Assembly: GCA_018806915.1 (NCBI GenBank)
Contig: JAGKQI010000104.1
Span: 744,001-808,000 of the forward strand
Source: Phytophthora colocasiae
Taxonomy: Eukaryota; Oomycota; Peronosporomycetes; Peronosporales; Peronosporaceae
Reading direction: 5' to 3'
DNA: 64,000 bases
Shown here: piece after piece, positions 18,491 to 29,496 of the stretch
How the letters are laid out: every line of letters begins with the position of its first letter
How positions within the stretch are numbered: the stretch's first letter is position 1
Made by a program: the position numbers and the translations under genes
The notes under the pieces: generated by a model
The model's database searches: none
What the model saw: only the letters and a program-made list of their open reading frames with translations
Told to the model about the DNA's origin: nothing

Positions 18491-20818
18491 ATGGTGCGCG
18501 TGCCCGGATCTTCTGGTGACTTCGGATATCACCGTGAGTCCCAAGAAGATGTTAAGGTAAAAGAAGAACAAGGGGAAGAAGTGCCTACGAATGTTGGATC
18601 GACGGAGGCACCACTGAAAACAGAAAGATCCACAGATCAGCAGAGTTCTGGGAGGATCTCTACTGACAGACACGAGGCAGATCGGGATCACGATCCAGAC
18701 CTCGAAGAAAAACCCCGAATTCCTCCCAAGGCCCCTTCGGGGGCCACCGCGGATCTCGATGAGAATCGAGATCCGCAAACGAGCGATAAGAAATCGGTGG
18801 AACCGAAACTCAATCCGCTCACCAAATCCACGGCGGCCTCAAGATCGACGAAGAAGAAGAAGATCAAAAACACCCGAGCAAAACTGAAAGCCCCAGACTC
18901 AGGATCCGAAGAGGTCGTTAAGTCAAGGTCAAAGATTACCAACGATGCAATCGAGATGGCTTATTACCGGAAAGTGCTAGGTGAGATCCTGCTCCAGGAC
19001 CCCGTCCTAACGGTCATACAAGCTCGCCAGATCGGAGAGCTATCCGGTCCAGTGTCGAGACCCCTGACCACTACCGACCGCTTGAAGGCGGTGAAGGTCT
19101 TGCTAGACCTACTCCAAGAAGCGGGTTTGGTGGCGGGAGAGTTCGATCCGAACTCTTTATTCGACATGGAACTTCGAACCATCCAGACTGCAACTCAAGA
19201 CTTATTCGATGCCCTCAAGGTCCTAGTTGGCGAACGATCACGAACGCCGGAGCTAGGCTACCAGACCGGATCGTCGCACTATGCGTCAGCCACCTCGGAA
19301 CCGGACTCCGATAGCCCCAGAGGTCCACCACGCATGTCGCTGGGCCCCTCCGGAGCTAAGTTCCTGAAGTCACGAGTCAAGAAACAGGACCAACGACCCA
19401 CGGAGGTGAAGCTAGAGCCAAGGGTGCTAGACCAAGTGAGGAGCCAACAGGCAATAACTGATCATGCTACTCCAACAGCCAAACCTCCCGGATCCGACGA
19501 GAAGCTGGATCAATACTTCCAGATGGCGATGGATCGGTTCCTGAAGGAACAAAGTCAGTTGATTCCGAGAAACCCGGTCCGGGGAACATCCGATGTGGAC
19601 ATGGAGTCGGTCGCAACCCAGGATCCAGATTCCTGGGAATATGACCCCGATGACTTGGGGATACCAAACACCGGCCGACCTACACTGAGTCGAGCTGCTG
19701 TGGCCTCGGCCGCCATCGGGCCAGGAGGGTCCTCGGTGATCCAAAGGGTTCGCATCTCGGCGATCTCAGATTTGAAAGAATTTGCGGGTAAGGATCTGGA
19801 CGAGGATCGCGCACGGGCTTGGATCGGCAAAGTCAAGTCAGCGTTTCAGCGTGATCAAGCCACGGAAGAAGAAAAATGCCTCACGTTCACTGACCTGATG
19901 ATCGGCCCAGCTAAGAATTGGTATCGCCAGCTGAGTCGGACCACGAAGACCTGTTGGGCAGATTTGCTCGACAGTTTTCAAACACAATACTGCGGACTAG
20001 GAATGTCCGTTGCATGGCAATACTACCATGCCCGGAAACGATCCGAAGAGACCCCTCTGGATTACCTTTATCGGCTCAACGTAGCCGCTCTGAGGGCTAA
20101 ACTCAAAATCAAGGATGGGAGCCCCAAGGCTCGTCGGGAACACGTCGATCATTATATCGAAACATTGGGTGATCCCGAGCTAGCCGATCGGCTAACCTTG
20201 CTTCGGCTCACGGACGTCGAGGATCTGGAGGAGGTGCTTCGCGCGCGAGAAAGAGCGAAAAGTAGACAGCGTAAGTCCGCATTCGGCTCGAAATACCGAC
20301 AGAAGATACCCGCTAGTGCTCCAACAGCGCCCACTCGGGCTGTGGTGCGCGCGATTCAAGCCCACGATCCAAGTTCGGAATCCGAGGAAGTCTCCGGATC
20401 GGATGGATCCGACTCCGAAGGCGATCTCCGGAGAATCTATCTCGCTGCGGCGGACGACAAGTCGACTGGCACTGGGGGCGCCCACCAGGCGGATCAACCA
20501 CGATCTCACGCGAATACGCAGGATCGGAGCCGGATCTCGGATCGTCGAGGCTCGCCGGATCATGATCGGAGCCGCTGTTCACACTGCGGGTCCCGGAAGC
20601 ATACGGATCTGGACTGTTGGAGACGTCTGACCTGTGATAAGTGCGGGAAAAGAGGTCACCCAACGGACCGCTGTCTGTATACCTGCCGCGGTTGCGGGGA
20701 AATCCACGAGGCTGGAGAATGCCCCATGGAGGAATTCTACAACCAGATCCGCAAGTGGTACGATCCGACTCGACACGCTGGGTTGTTCCCCGAGAAGGTG
20801 GAGAAGATGTTAAACTAG
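18491..20818 (+). CDS. Gypsy-2 gag (copy A, intact)
   Basis: 775 aa. The N-terminal third is charged and disordered (Lys/Glu/Asp/Pro/Ser). A retrotransposon-gag capsid domain spans about residues 415-590 (ISDLKEFAGKDLDEDRARAWI, FTDLMIGPAKNWYRQL, LDSFQTQYCG). An Arg-rich linker and a cysteine cluster (CSHCGSRKHTDLDC, CDKCGKRGHPTDRC, CRGCGEIHEAGEC) give three zinc-knuckle-like units. The stop at 20816 coincides with a frameshift signal. This is the only uninterrupted structural gene in either Gypsy-2 copy. Confidence 0.9.
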   Translation: MVRVPGSSGDFGYHRESQEDVKVKEEQGEEVPTNVGSTEAPLKTERSTDQQSSGRISTDRHEADRDHDPDLEEKPRIPPKAPSGATADLDENRDPQTSDKKSVEPKLNPLTKSTAASRSTKKKKIKNTRAKLKAPDSGSEEVVKSRSKITNDAIEMAYYRKVLGEILLQDPVLTVIQARQIGELSGPVSRPLTTTDRLKAVKVLLDLLQEAGLVAGEFDPNSLFDMELRTIQTATQDLFDALKVLVGERSRTPELGYQTGSSHYASATSEPDSDSPRGPPRMSLGPSGAKFLKSRVKKQDQRPTEVKLEPRVLDQVRSQQAITDHATPTAKPPGSDEKLDQYFQMAMDRFLKEQSQLIPRNPVRGTSDVDMESVATQDPDSWEYDPDDLGIPNTGRPTLSRAAVASAAIGPGGSSVIQRVRISAISDLKEFAGKDLDEDRARAWIGKVKSAFQRDQATEEEKCLTFTDLMIGPAKNWYRQLSRTTKTCWADLLDSFQTQYCGLGMSVAWQYYHARKRSEETPLDYLYRLNVAALRAKLKIKDGSPKARREHVDHYIETLGDPELADRLTLLRLTDVEDLEEVLRARERAKSRQRKSAFGSKYRQKIPASAPTAPTRAVVRAIQAHDPSSESEEVSGSDGSDSEGDLRRIYLAAADDKSTGTGGAHQADQPRSHANTQDRSRISDRRGSPDHDRSRCSHCGSRKHTDLDCWRRLTCDKCGKRGHPTDRCLYTCRGCGEIHEAGECPMEEFYNQIRKWYDPTRHAGLFPEKVEKMLN
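18492..18507 (+). promoter_or_regulatory. Gypsy-2 primer binding site
   Basis: TGGTGCGCGTGCCCGG directly follows the LTR. Its complement parses as a T-stem 3' strand (5 nt), acceptor strand (7 nt), discriminator A and CCA, so a full 16-nt tRNA 3' end with 5' acceptor GCGCGTG is implied. The tRNA is not identified. The first gag ATG (18491) overlaps it. Confidence 0.7.
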
Positions 20819-20856
20819 GACGCTCGCCGGTTTGGAAACCGGTACGAGCCGAGCGT
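20809..20856 (+). promoter_or_regulatory. Programmed -1 ribosomal frameshift signal, gag to protease
   Basis: Heptamer G_TTA_AAC (20809-20815) is in the gag frame immediately before the TAG stop. A stem-loop starts 4 nt after it: outer arms ACGCTCG (20820-20826) and CGAGCGT (20850-20856), inner arms CCGGTT (20827-20832) and AACCGG (20837-20842), and a 7-nt bulge. Shifting -1 gives V-K-L-G and enters the protease frame. GTTAAAC is the known slippery site of equine arteritis virus. The whole signal is unchanged in copy B. Confidence 0.75.
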
Positions 20857-22206
20857 TCTGGGTACTGCATTTATGCATATGTGAACAAGGAATCGAGAGA
20901 TCAAGATAGGGAGAATTCGGATCTGCGCGGTAATACATGTAAGTTGCATTCGTATACTGCTAAGATCGCGAGTCTTCCCCGGATCGATGAGTTCTCGCGA
21001 TCTGGTGCGGAAGTGGCTTTGGATCTCAAGGAAGGAGAATCCAGGGGGTATTGGAAATACCACGCACCAGGAAAATGGTTCCGCCAAGCCAAGATCTCAG
21101 GCAAGATCAATCATGAAAGAGCGATCTTGCTCCTGGACACTGGCGCTGAGGTATCCATCTTGGATACCGCCTTTGCTCGTAAGGTTGGGTGCCACTTTGA
21201 CACTAGTCAGAGACAAGAGTGTGTTGGGATCGGTGACAATGTGTATACCACCGAAGGGAGAACGAGGATCAAGGTCACGCTGGCGGGATACTTGGTCTAC
21301 TTTTTCGATATTTGGATTGGGGATCTATCTGGACAAGATGCGATCCTGGGTATGGATTTCATGATTCCGGCTGGGGTCCGGATGGATCTAGCGAAGGGAT
21401 CGATGTGCTTACCTAATGAAGTGGGAATCCCACTTAGTGGTCGCAAGAGATTATATAGGGAAAAAGTACGATCGGTGAGATTGGAGGAAGATCTACATAT
21501 CCCAGTTGGGGGATCCGAAGAGACCGCATCAAGGGTGAAATTATCGGCGACGGAGAAATTGTGGGTGACCAGAGGCGACCGATGGGTGCCTACCGTGGTA
21601 AATGGACCTGGCCGGACTCGGTACCTAGTGATCACGAATTTGAGCGAGAAGATTTTACGATTGGATCACAGATTACATGTCGGAATGGTACTTGATCAAG
21701 AAAAAGTTCCTCGATACCCAGGGTTTGTGTCGGTTGGATCCCGGCGCTACATGGAGTGGCAGAACCTAGCTCTAGAGGCGACTGTGGACGCAAGACCAGA
21801 ACCTGAGGAATCCGTAGAGACCCCCTTACCGTCAGTCGAACGGCCGACCTACGTTACGCCGCGATCCATACTCCGCCGAGGTGGGACGACCAAGACCGAT
21901 CATGATCCTACGCCAATATCGACATTAGGACCTCGATTACCAACCGATGCGGCCGAAGTCAAGGTCGCATTCATCGATCCCCAACCGGATCCCATGGATA
22001 CCCCACCGATTACGATCAGTTCCGACAAGGCCCCGAGTGGCGAAGCTGGGGCGGTGAGACTGAGACGAATGAGAACTTGCCAGATCAGGCCCCAGATCGG
22101 ACAGATCGAGATCGAGGTAAAAACAGAAAACCAGATTTTCAAATCGAGATCAAACATGTATCCGACGCTGACGTCGGCCCCACGGTTGAGGACACCCCGA
22201 TCCTGA
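20812..22206 (+). pseudogene. Gypsy-2 protease region (copy A, frameshifted near its end)
   Basis: Entered by the -1 shift at 20809. The retropepsin core ERAILLLDTGAEVSILD has the catalytic DTG, and DAILGMDFMIPAGVRMDL is the flap signature. A Pro/Glu-rich linker to RT follows. One G is missing near 22050 compared with copy B, so this copy leaves frame and stops at 22206. The expected continuation (VSDADVGPTVEDTPILMAKD) is in another frame and stops at 22275-22277. Confidence 0.8.
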
Positions 22207-22417
22207 TGGCCAAGGACGATAGACTCCGTGATCCATCGACGAACGAACCCGATCCGACACCTCCTGGAAGAATCTAGAACGCCGATCAGACCCACTTACA
22301 CGAAAGCGGCGATTTTTCGGCCGAAGATCTAGCCGATATCTCGTAGTAGTACCAGAAATCCAGATCTTCACCACTGAAGAAGTCAGGATTGAAGATCTAC
22401 AAGTAGGAAATCCGGGA

Positions 22418-24088
22418 TTGGCTACCCCGGAAGAGATCGAGAAACTTCGACAGATTATTTGGAAGAAGCGACATCTCCTGATCGGGAAAGGAAACGCACT
22501 TCCTCCGGCAGCCAAGGGTGTTATATGCGATATCGACGTGGGGGATGCAAAACCGATTGCACAACGAGTCCGGAAGGTGGCGCCACAATTCCGAGAGAAA
22601 GTATCGGATCTTATCAAAGGACTCCTAGCTGCCAAGATCATTCGGCCATCGACATCGCCATGGGCATCTCCGATCGTGGTGATCATCAAGAAGAACGGTG
22701 TAGACATCCGACTATGTATCGATTATCGGTTGGTGAACGGTCTCACAAGGCTGATGATCTACCCGATGCCCCTGATCAATGACCTGCTAGAAGATCTTGA
22801 CAAGGTTCTGTGGTATTGTTCATTAGACATGGCGAGTGGATTCTGGGTCGTATCAATGACCGATCGAGCTCGCGTGATTTCAGCTTTCATCACTCCATTT
22901 GGTCTTTTCGAGTGGAATCGCATGCCGTTCGGGCTGAAGAACGCCCCTCAGATCTATCAACGTCTTGTGGACAACGCTCTATATGGCTTTTTGAAGATCT
23001 CCTCGACAGGGAACACGGAAGACTCGGCAGACGTGTTTGAATCAGGGATCCCGGAGGATCCTGGTCGCCCGTCAGTTCTAGGACGGAGATCATACATCGA
23101 CTATATCTTGATCACGGCTGGAACATGGGATCAAATGTGCGATCGGGTGGAAGACCTATTGGAGGCCTGTGATAAGTGGAATCTCTCGATCAGTGTGGCA
23201 AAGAGCTTCTGGGGCATGGATAAGGTGGAATATCTCGGACACAAAGTGTCGATCGACGGATTGGAGGCAAACCCGAAAGACCTGAAGTCTCTGGCGGATC
23301 TACCATTCCCTGGATCACTCCGATCCATGCGGTTCATCGAGGATTATGCGATCTATGCATCGGTCCTATATGAACTACGTGAGGCGGAGTTCGCAGAACT
23401 GAAGAAGCAACCAGATCTCCAAAAGATCATGGATAGTACGGACCCGATCACTCGAGATCCCGTTGCGCTTAAGTCGAATCAGGATGGATCACCCGACACC
23501 TCGACTCAAAAGGGGGATAGTACACCGGATCCCGACTTGGGGGCGATGTCTCCCCCCTGTTCAAGCGAGGTCGAAGCCAATCTGGCCCAAAAAGCTGGCG
23601 ACGAGAGGTGGGGTAGGGCACACAGGGCGTTTACAGCCTTGAAAACCAAGATCGCGTCGACCCCGATCCTTCGTCACTTCGACATGACGAAGTTACCCGT
23701 GGTGATCGTGTATGCTAGTGACTGGGCGATTTCCGCCGCACTAATGCAGGAACACGACCAGATCTACCACCCGGTTGCGTTTGCCAGCCGAACCTTGAAG
23801 ACGAACGAGCTAAACTATAATGTTGCCGAAAAGGAGGTGTTGGCTCTACTTCGGATCTTGGATCTACACTACACCCTGTTGGTGGGAAGTCGGATCAAGG
23901 TCCTAACCAGACACTCCACGCTTGCCTGGCTGTTCAAGTCTGCCGGCCTCCAAGGACGTCTGGGACAATGGTCTGCTCTCCTGTCCCCATGGACACTCGA
24001 GATCACGAAGTGTACGAAGGGAGAGGATGAGATACTGGGGGCGATCGCAGCTAATATAACGCTTAGATCGGAATCGACGAAGCCCTGA
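22418..24088 (+). pseudogene. Gypsy-2 reverse transcriptase and RNase H (copy A, active site lost)
   Basis: 556-aa frame, open further upstream in a non-ATG context. RT blocks are clear: DIRLCIDYRLVNGLT, YCSLDMASGFWVVSM, RMPFGLKNAPQIYQRL. The catalytic Y-x-D-D box reads SYIDYILI, so the second Asp is Tyr. The thumb/connection is also short before RFIEDYAIYASVLYEL. A Gypsy RNase H follows (VIVYASDWAISAALMQ, NVAEKEVLALLRIL), where the usual first Asp context DAS reads YAS. It ends at TGA 24086-24088. Confidence 0.85.
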
Positions 24089-24154
24089 TCGCGATCGCGC
24101 CACAGAAGGAACCGAGACGTAAGATCCAGATGCCGATTCCCACCGTAGATCCAG

Positions 24155-25294
24155 GTGAGGAGCTATGGGTACGGTTCGGCACGCGTGAAACGAGGAGGAG
24201 GCGCTTTCAGCGCGATCGTGTGGAGTTTGCCGGAGTGGAAAGTGATCAAGGCTAGATCAAACTATGCGGAGAGTCTTACTGTCAATGAAGCGGAATACCG
24301 TGGACTCTTGCTAGGTCTTGGCATGATCGCACAGTTAGAGCGCCGCCGTTTGGTCGTTTGTGGCGATTCGAACCTGGTGATCCGACAAGTCCGGGGCGAG
24401 ATCGACTGTAAGGCGCCAGGATTGACGTTACTGAAACAGAAGGTGCTAGATCACTTGCGGAATTGGGGAGATCACGAGCTGGTCCATGTGAAGAGAGACT
24501 GGAATGGGAGTGCAGATAGCTTGGCGAGTGCCGCGCTGCAACGAGGAAGCGGGATCGAGGTCCACGATGAGGCAGATCGACGCGATCTGATCACCTTGAA
24601 TCGACTTGATGAGGTGTTGATCCCTCGAGTTGAAGATCGAACTGTGCAAGTGTCGGCCGTAGCCACGCGTACAGCCCGAGCGCGACCTGGTGCCGCTGTC
24701 CTGCGAGAGGAACTGATCCGGGAGATGCGGGTTGATCGGATCAGGCGAGCTCAGGACGAGGAGGTCTGGATCGCAGGACTAAAGAAGTACCTGGCTGGGC
24801 AGATCGCGGATCTTACTCGAGCCGAATCTGGATCTTACGCCAAGATCGCCTCCGAGTACGAGGTAGACGAACAAGATCTGCTATTTTACTGCCCACCAGG
24901 GCTGAGATCAAGTGGTGATCGCGATCGCCTGATGAGACTTGTGGTCCCAGAAACGCTACAGCAGGATGTCCTCCACCACTACCATACGACTCTGGAAGGG
25001 GGACATCAAGGGATCGGACGCACTTATCAGCGGATCCGAGATCATTTCCACTGGAGGGGATTATATCGGAGCGTGCAGCAATACGTAGGCGAGTGTGTAG
25101 ACTGTGAGACCGGAAAGGGGAGACCCACGATCCGGGGCGAGTCGCCTGGGAATCTGCAAGCGACATACCCATTCCAGATCATAGCGATGGATCACATACC
25201 CTCTCTGCCCAGATCCAACAAAGGCAACACCGAACTACTGATCTGGGTCGATCTGTTCACGGGATATGTGATCGCAAAGGCTAGTTCCTCCTGA
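24155..25294 (+). pseudogene. Gypsy-2 archaeal-type RNase H and integrase N-half (copy A)
   Basis: A second RNase H (RVT_3/aRNH type): GSARVKRGGGAFSAIVW, NEAEYRGLLLGLGM (Glu), CGDSNLVIRQVRGEI (Asp), HVKRDWNGSADSLASAAL (Asp). The first Asp expected before GSAR is not seen; the region looks shortened, with frame changes at about 24080 and 24178. Integrase follows: HHCC zinc module (HHYHTTLEGGHQG, CVDCETGKG) and core AMDHIPSLPR, VDLFTGYVIAKA. An in-frame TGA at 25292-25294 cuts the core; copy B has the same stop. Confidence 0.82.
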
Positions 25295-26353
25295 TCGGCC
25301 CAGACCGTCGCGGAATCTTATGAAGAATGCGTGTTCCGCAGATTTGGTCCTAGCGAGATGATCAGGCACGATCGAGAACCGGGCTTCATGTCCGACTTCT
25401 TCAGATCGTTCAATAAGATCCTGGGGCAGCGACAACGGGCAACGATGGCCTACCGACCATTATTAGCGCCCAATGGGACTGCGGAACGGATGGTGCAAAC
25501 CGCCACTAGGGCGATCAAGATGTATGTTCAAGATCTCGATCAAAAGGACTGGGATGAATACGCGGAGAGATTGACGTTCGCTATTAACACGGCTCACGAT
25601 CGGGTTCGGGGAGATACTCCTCACTATTTGGTACACGGATGGGATCCGAGATCGACGTTGGAAGCGACGATCCCGGTCGGGTCGACCAGGCGCCATGACC
25701 GCGATCCAAGACGGTGGAGATATCGCGTTCAGAGATACTACCAGCAGTCGAGAGAACAGGTCAACGCTAAGCTGCGAGAGGCGATTGCAGACCGAGCCGA
25801 TCGGCACAATGAAGATGTCGATCCGCATCAGATCGAAGCTGGATCACGAGTTTGGCTATATCTAGATCGTGTGAAGGAAGGGTATGCACGTAAACTTGCT
25901 CACCTTTGGCACGGCCCGTTCCGTGTTGCAGAGAAGCTCAATGAATTCACGATCAAGCTGGAGATCGCGGGATCTGATTACCATATCTTCCCAGTGGTCC
26001 ATGTTTCTAAGCTAAAGCTGGTGCGGAATTTCCCGGATCGACCGCGGATCGAGTTGATGGTAGATGAAGCAGATCGGCTCGATTTCGATGAGATCCTCCT
26101 TCCGGAGGACAGTTGGGTCCCAGATCTGGATGCCGATGAGTACGAGGTCAAACGGATCTCGGACATGCGAAGTGGGAAACGAACTCGCTACGGCCGGATC
26201 TATCGTGAATTCCTGGTGCACTGGGTCGGTTATGATGAGCCAACGTGGGTCGACGAAGCTGATCTTAACTGTGGAGCCATATTGAGCGCGTTCCTACGTG
26301 ACCATGCTAAACGGAACCGGTTCGGCGTGATGCAGTCGCATGAAGAAGTGTAA
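25295..26353 (+). pseudogene. Gypsy-2 integrase C-half with chromodomain (copy A)
   Basis: Same frame as the upstream part, past the TGA. Core residues are D in IRHDREPGF and E in NGTAERMVQTATRAI; then GPFRVAEKLNEFTIKL (GPY/F) and a chromodomain-like end (YEVKRISDMRSGKRTRYG, LVHWVGYDEPTWV). Copy A has LLAP in place of the usual QA before NGTAER (25462-25475 region), a small local rearrangement absent from copy B. Confidence 0.85.
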
Positions 26354-26695
26354 GGGAAGTCAGGCGAGGTAACCGGGTTGCCTCGCCGTGATCGAGGAAG
26401 CTGATGTGGAGGAGAATCCAGATCAGAGCGAGGGTTTTATATTTGTGTATATGCATGTGCGCAGGGAATTTGGCGTTAGGAGATGGTGATCCGGAATGTC
26501 GAGATGGAGATGAAAGGATCACGTTCTCAAAATGATGGAGTACGATGGGAATGACTGTGGGAATGGAGATTATGAGAGTTACGAATGGAGATGGAAGAAT
26601 GCAAAACGGCCCTGGATGGTGTTCCGAATCCGAACTCGGGGAGAAGCCCCGAGCCTTGCTGCAGGTGATCGAAGTTAACATGACTTACGGAGAAG
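26354..26695 (+). other. Spacer between convergent pol and antisense ORF (copy A)
   Basis: 342 bp with no frame of interest; purine-rich on the plus strand. It is repeated at about 39334-39666. Confidence 0.5.
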
Positions 26696-29149
26696 TTAGC
26701 TCCCAGCGGGAGGAGGATTGAACTTGCCGATAAGGCGGGGGATCCTGGTAGCGGGATGGTTGACCGGGTCTTGCCGATACTGGTTACGCCACGGATCCGC
26801 CTCGTCACACTCCTCCAGAGCCTCGATCAGGTTCGCCGGCTCTGGGACGTTCGCGTTGGGATCCGCCCGGTTGGCACGCCGAGAGACCACGCCGGGATAC
26901 CAACGAACCACATCCACTCCCGGAATGGGGAGGTGAAGGAAGAACGGATCCAACAGGATGTCGAGATCGAACCACTGGTCGCGCATTATGGCGGGGAAGG
27001 AGGCGAGGAACTGGCGCCAAGCAGACCCAGCCCGACTCCGCCTGGCCTTGCGAGCGACGTAATACCGCTGCAGTTCGAGATCCGCATCTTGCATGGCAGA
27101 GGTAATCTCGAGGTTATGGGTGGATTCCCAAAACGCCTGGCGGTGCCGTTCCTCCAGGACGCGATAGGTGGCAGCCACGGCCGCGAGGGGTGTTCCCTCC
27201 CTCTCATGCAGATCGAGGTCGAACGTGAGGGGACCCGGGTTCGCGAAGTCGTTCCACGGCTCCAGAGCCAGCAGATCAAGCACGTTCACACCCGTGATCA
27301 ACCCGTTGAGGTATTCGGTGCCGGGGGTCGGTGCAGGCCCGGCCTGTATCTGAGAAGGGAACAGCCAACCCGAAGGGATCAACAACCGTTTACCCAGAGA
27401 ATTGGCAATCAGACCCACGATCGAATACTGCCCGATCACCTGCGGATCCCACGGTACGATGTCAGCGGCCGCGAAGGTACGCTGCCGATCGTACCCTGGG
27501 ATGAAAGAGGCGACCGGGAACAGGGGTGGTCGAGCCCGAGGGCGGGAACCGCCGAGAGGAGGTGGCGGCGGTGACGGAGAACCCGGAGGTGATCCCGGAG
27601 ACGGCGGGCCTGATCCATCCGGAGATGGGCTTGAGCCGTCCGGAGACCCCGATCCACGAGCGCCAGAAGGTCCGCCTCTCGGAACCTGACCGGACTCGCG
27701 CCGGTGCGTCGAGATAGATCGTTGGCGGCTCATGTGTAGAATATCGTCCTCCTCGGAGTCCTCCGCCTCGTTGGAACGTTCCGATTCGGCCTCAGAACTA
27801 GTTCCATTGCTGGGTTCTGGACTCTCGTCCTCTTCGGACGGAGATGAGAATGGGTGCTGGGGATCGTAGTCGGAGTCTTCCTCTTCCTCGTCCTGCGAAT
27901 CGCCATCGGCGGGGAGCGATCCGGACTGATCCGTCGGTGCTGGGGTCGGATCAGGGGCTGGAGTGTCGGTTTCCTCCCCTCCGGCCTGCCCAGAAGCTTG
28001 ATCCGCCAACAGATCCAGCGGGCTCGCCGTTGATCCTGCCGGGGTCGGAACCACCGTTGGTGTGACAGGCTGGGTTGATCCGGGAGCTTCGGTAGCCGCA
28101 GTTTTTCGATCACGGGGTTCTGGGGAGATCCGAGCTGGACGCTTGCGTGAGGAAGGAGGAACGGCTGGGGAAGCGGAGGCACTTCGAGATCTTTTGGTGG
28201 CACGAGCCGCCCGTCGATCCGCGATCCACGAGGACAACCGAGCAGAGGAATCCTCGGCGTGATGCAGCTGTTGTTCGGCTTCGGCATAATCAGCGTCCAG
28301 CTCTTGATGAGCCTGTCGAAGCTCCGCGTTCTGTCGCTGGAGTTGGTCGAGGTCAGCGAGGGCCGACGCGTTCTGTCGCTGGAGTTGGTCAAGCTCCTGT
28401 GTCGCCGCATCCCGGGCGGAACGGGCCACGTCAAGGTCTGCGAGGACCGATAAACGATCTTGGGTGGCGTCGTCCAGGTCGACCTGGATTCGATCACGAT
28501 CCACCGTGACTCGATTGAGATCTTGCATCGCCTGATCCCGGAGAGCTGGTCCCGGTCGTGTTGGATTATTTCCAGATTTCCCAAGGTATCCGCCAGATCT
28601 TGCTCCAGACTGGATACGGCGGCGGCATCGGCGGTTGCATCCAAAGGCGGGGCGCGAGAATCCGGTGCGGATACGTCCTCCAAGGCGAGGTGTGCCCGAG
28701 CCAGGTCAGCCTGGTGATCCTCTGCCTCGCGTTCCAGGTACGCGACTTCGGCTCGAGCGGCGAGCAACTCCGCTTGGGTCCGCGTCAACTCCAACCTCAA
28801 CCGAGCCTCCTCTGCCGTAGGGCGAGTCTGATCAGCGGGCATGGCCATGGCCGCTTGTGGACCTTGGGAGGGATCGTTCCTCTGCCAGCGATCAAGGCTA
28901 CGCTGAGTGAGAGTCAAGTCATGACGCACGGCGGCGAGCTCCCGTTCACGATCCTCAAGCTCATCCCGGAGTTCAATCTCCGTCTCCCGGCTATGCGAAG
29001 TTCGGCCAGCCGGAAGTCGAGATCCTCGAGCGCAGAGTCTAGCCGCGCCTGGATCCGGGCCATTCGCTGCTCAGACTCCCGCCGTTCGGCGTCGTGCTGA
29101 GCCCGCTGATCCTGCAAGGTGGCGATCGCGTCCCCACCGATAACATTCT
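26696..29149 (-). CDS. Gypsy-2 antisense ORF (copy A): coiled coil, acidic Ser/Pro region, Trp-rich C-terminal domain
   Basis: Minus-strand protein downstream of pol, not recognised. The main open part is 26696-28528 (610 aa); upstream coding continues to the truncation at 29149 in a frame that shifts once near 28530 (shift shared with copy B). Order: long heptad-rich coiled coil (RMARIQARLDSALEDLDFRLAE, LDQLQRQNAELRQAHQELD), a basic segment (RRAARATKRSRS), an acidic Ser-rich stretch (DEEEEDSDYD), a Pro/Gly run (SPPPPPLGG), and a folded-looking C-terminal ~230 residues with conserved aromatics (WDPQVIGQYSIVGLIANSLG, WRQFLASFPAIMRDQWFDL). Its true N-terminus is lost. It occupies the same relative place as the Gypsy-1 antisense ORF, but clear sequence similarity is not visible. 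Confidence 0.6.
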
Positions 29150-29496
29150 TCTTCAACCTCATCGATGAAATGTTCAACAATCCCGAGTGGCGCGCAACTA
29201 TTGGGGAGAGAGATCCAGACAAACTACAGAAGATTCGCGAGGGATTGTCCAAGGGAATCATCCCGAAGACTCTCGAGTCTCTGGAAAAGCGTGTTGCTGC
29301 ATTTGAAGGGAAATACGCCACGGGATCGAAGTTAACCGTTGCGGATTTGGCTGTGTATGCGGTTGTACTTCTCCTGAAAGCTGGCAGACCTGGTATCCCA
29401 ACAAACCTAGCTGATCCGTACAAGAATTTGCAACGTGTCTTCGATCAGGTGAAGGAACATCCAAAAGTTGTCGAGTGGAATGCTGCTCACGCTTGA
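29150..29496 (+). pseudogene. GST 3' fragment, unit 2
   Basis: Copy of the GST gene from 7893 to its stop (C-terminal helical half of domain 2), with K to E and L to P type changes relative to the intact gene. No start codon or promoter of its own; fused to Gypsy-2 DNA upstream. Confidence 0.9.

Larger units (their letters stand above)
17134..29149 (+). mobile_element. Gypsy-2 copy A: LTR, gag, pol, antisense ORF; truncated at the duplication junction
   Basis: Begins with LTR TGTGGTG.. (first three bases also left of Gypsy-1 at 8836-8838), then a PBS, gag, -1 frameshift site, protease, RT, RNase H, archaeal-type RNase H, integrase, chromodomain and a long antisense frame. It ends abruptly at about 29149, where GST sequence begins; no 3' LTR or PPT is present in this copy. 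It shares several inactivating changes with copy B (30093-42133). Confidence 0.9.

Noticed and set aside
22235..22280. A second -1 frameshift between Gypsy-2 protease and RT
   Set aside because: The RT frame is -1 to protease and overlaps it briefly, but no slippery heptamer in register is visible and both copies have indels nearby.
26756..27574. Plus-strand 272-aa frame
   Set aside because: Complement of the longer, compositionally structured minus-strand antisense ORF of Gypsy-2; Arg/Gly/Pro-rich and featureless.
29119..29496. Chimeric 125-aa GST-like ORF as a new gene
   Set aside because: No ATG before the GST segment, no promoter, only half a GST domain; treated as a duplicated fragment.
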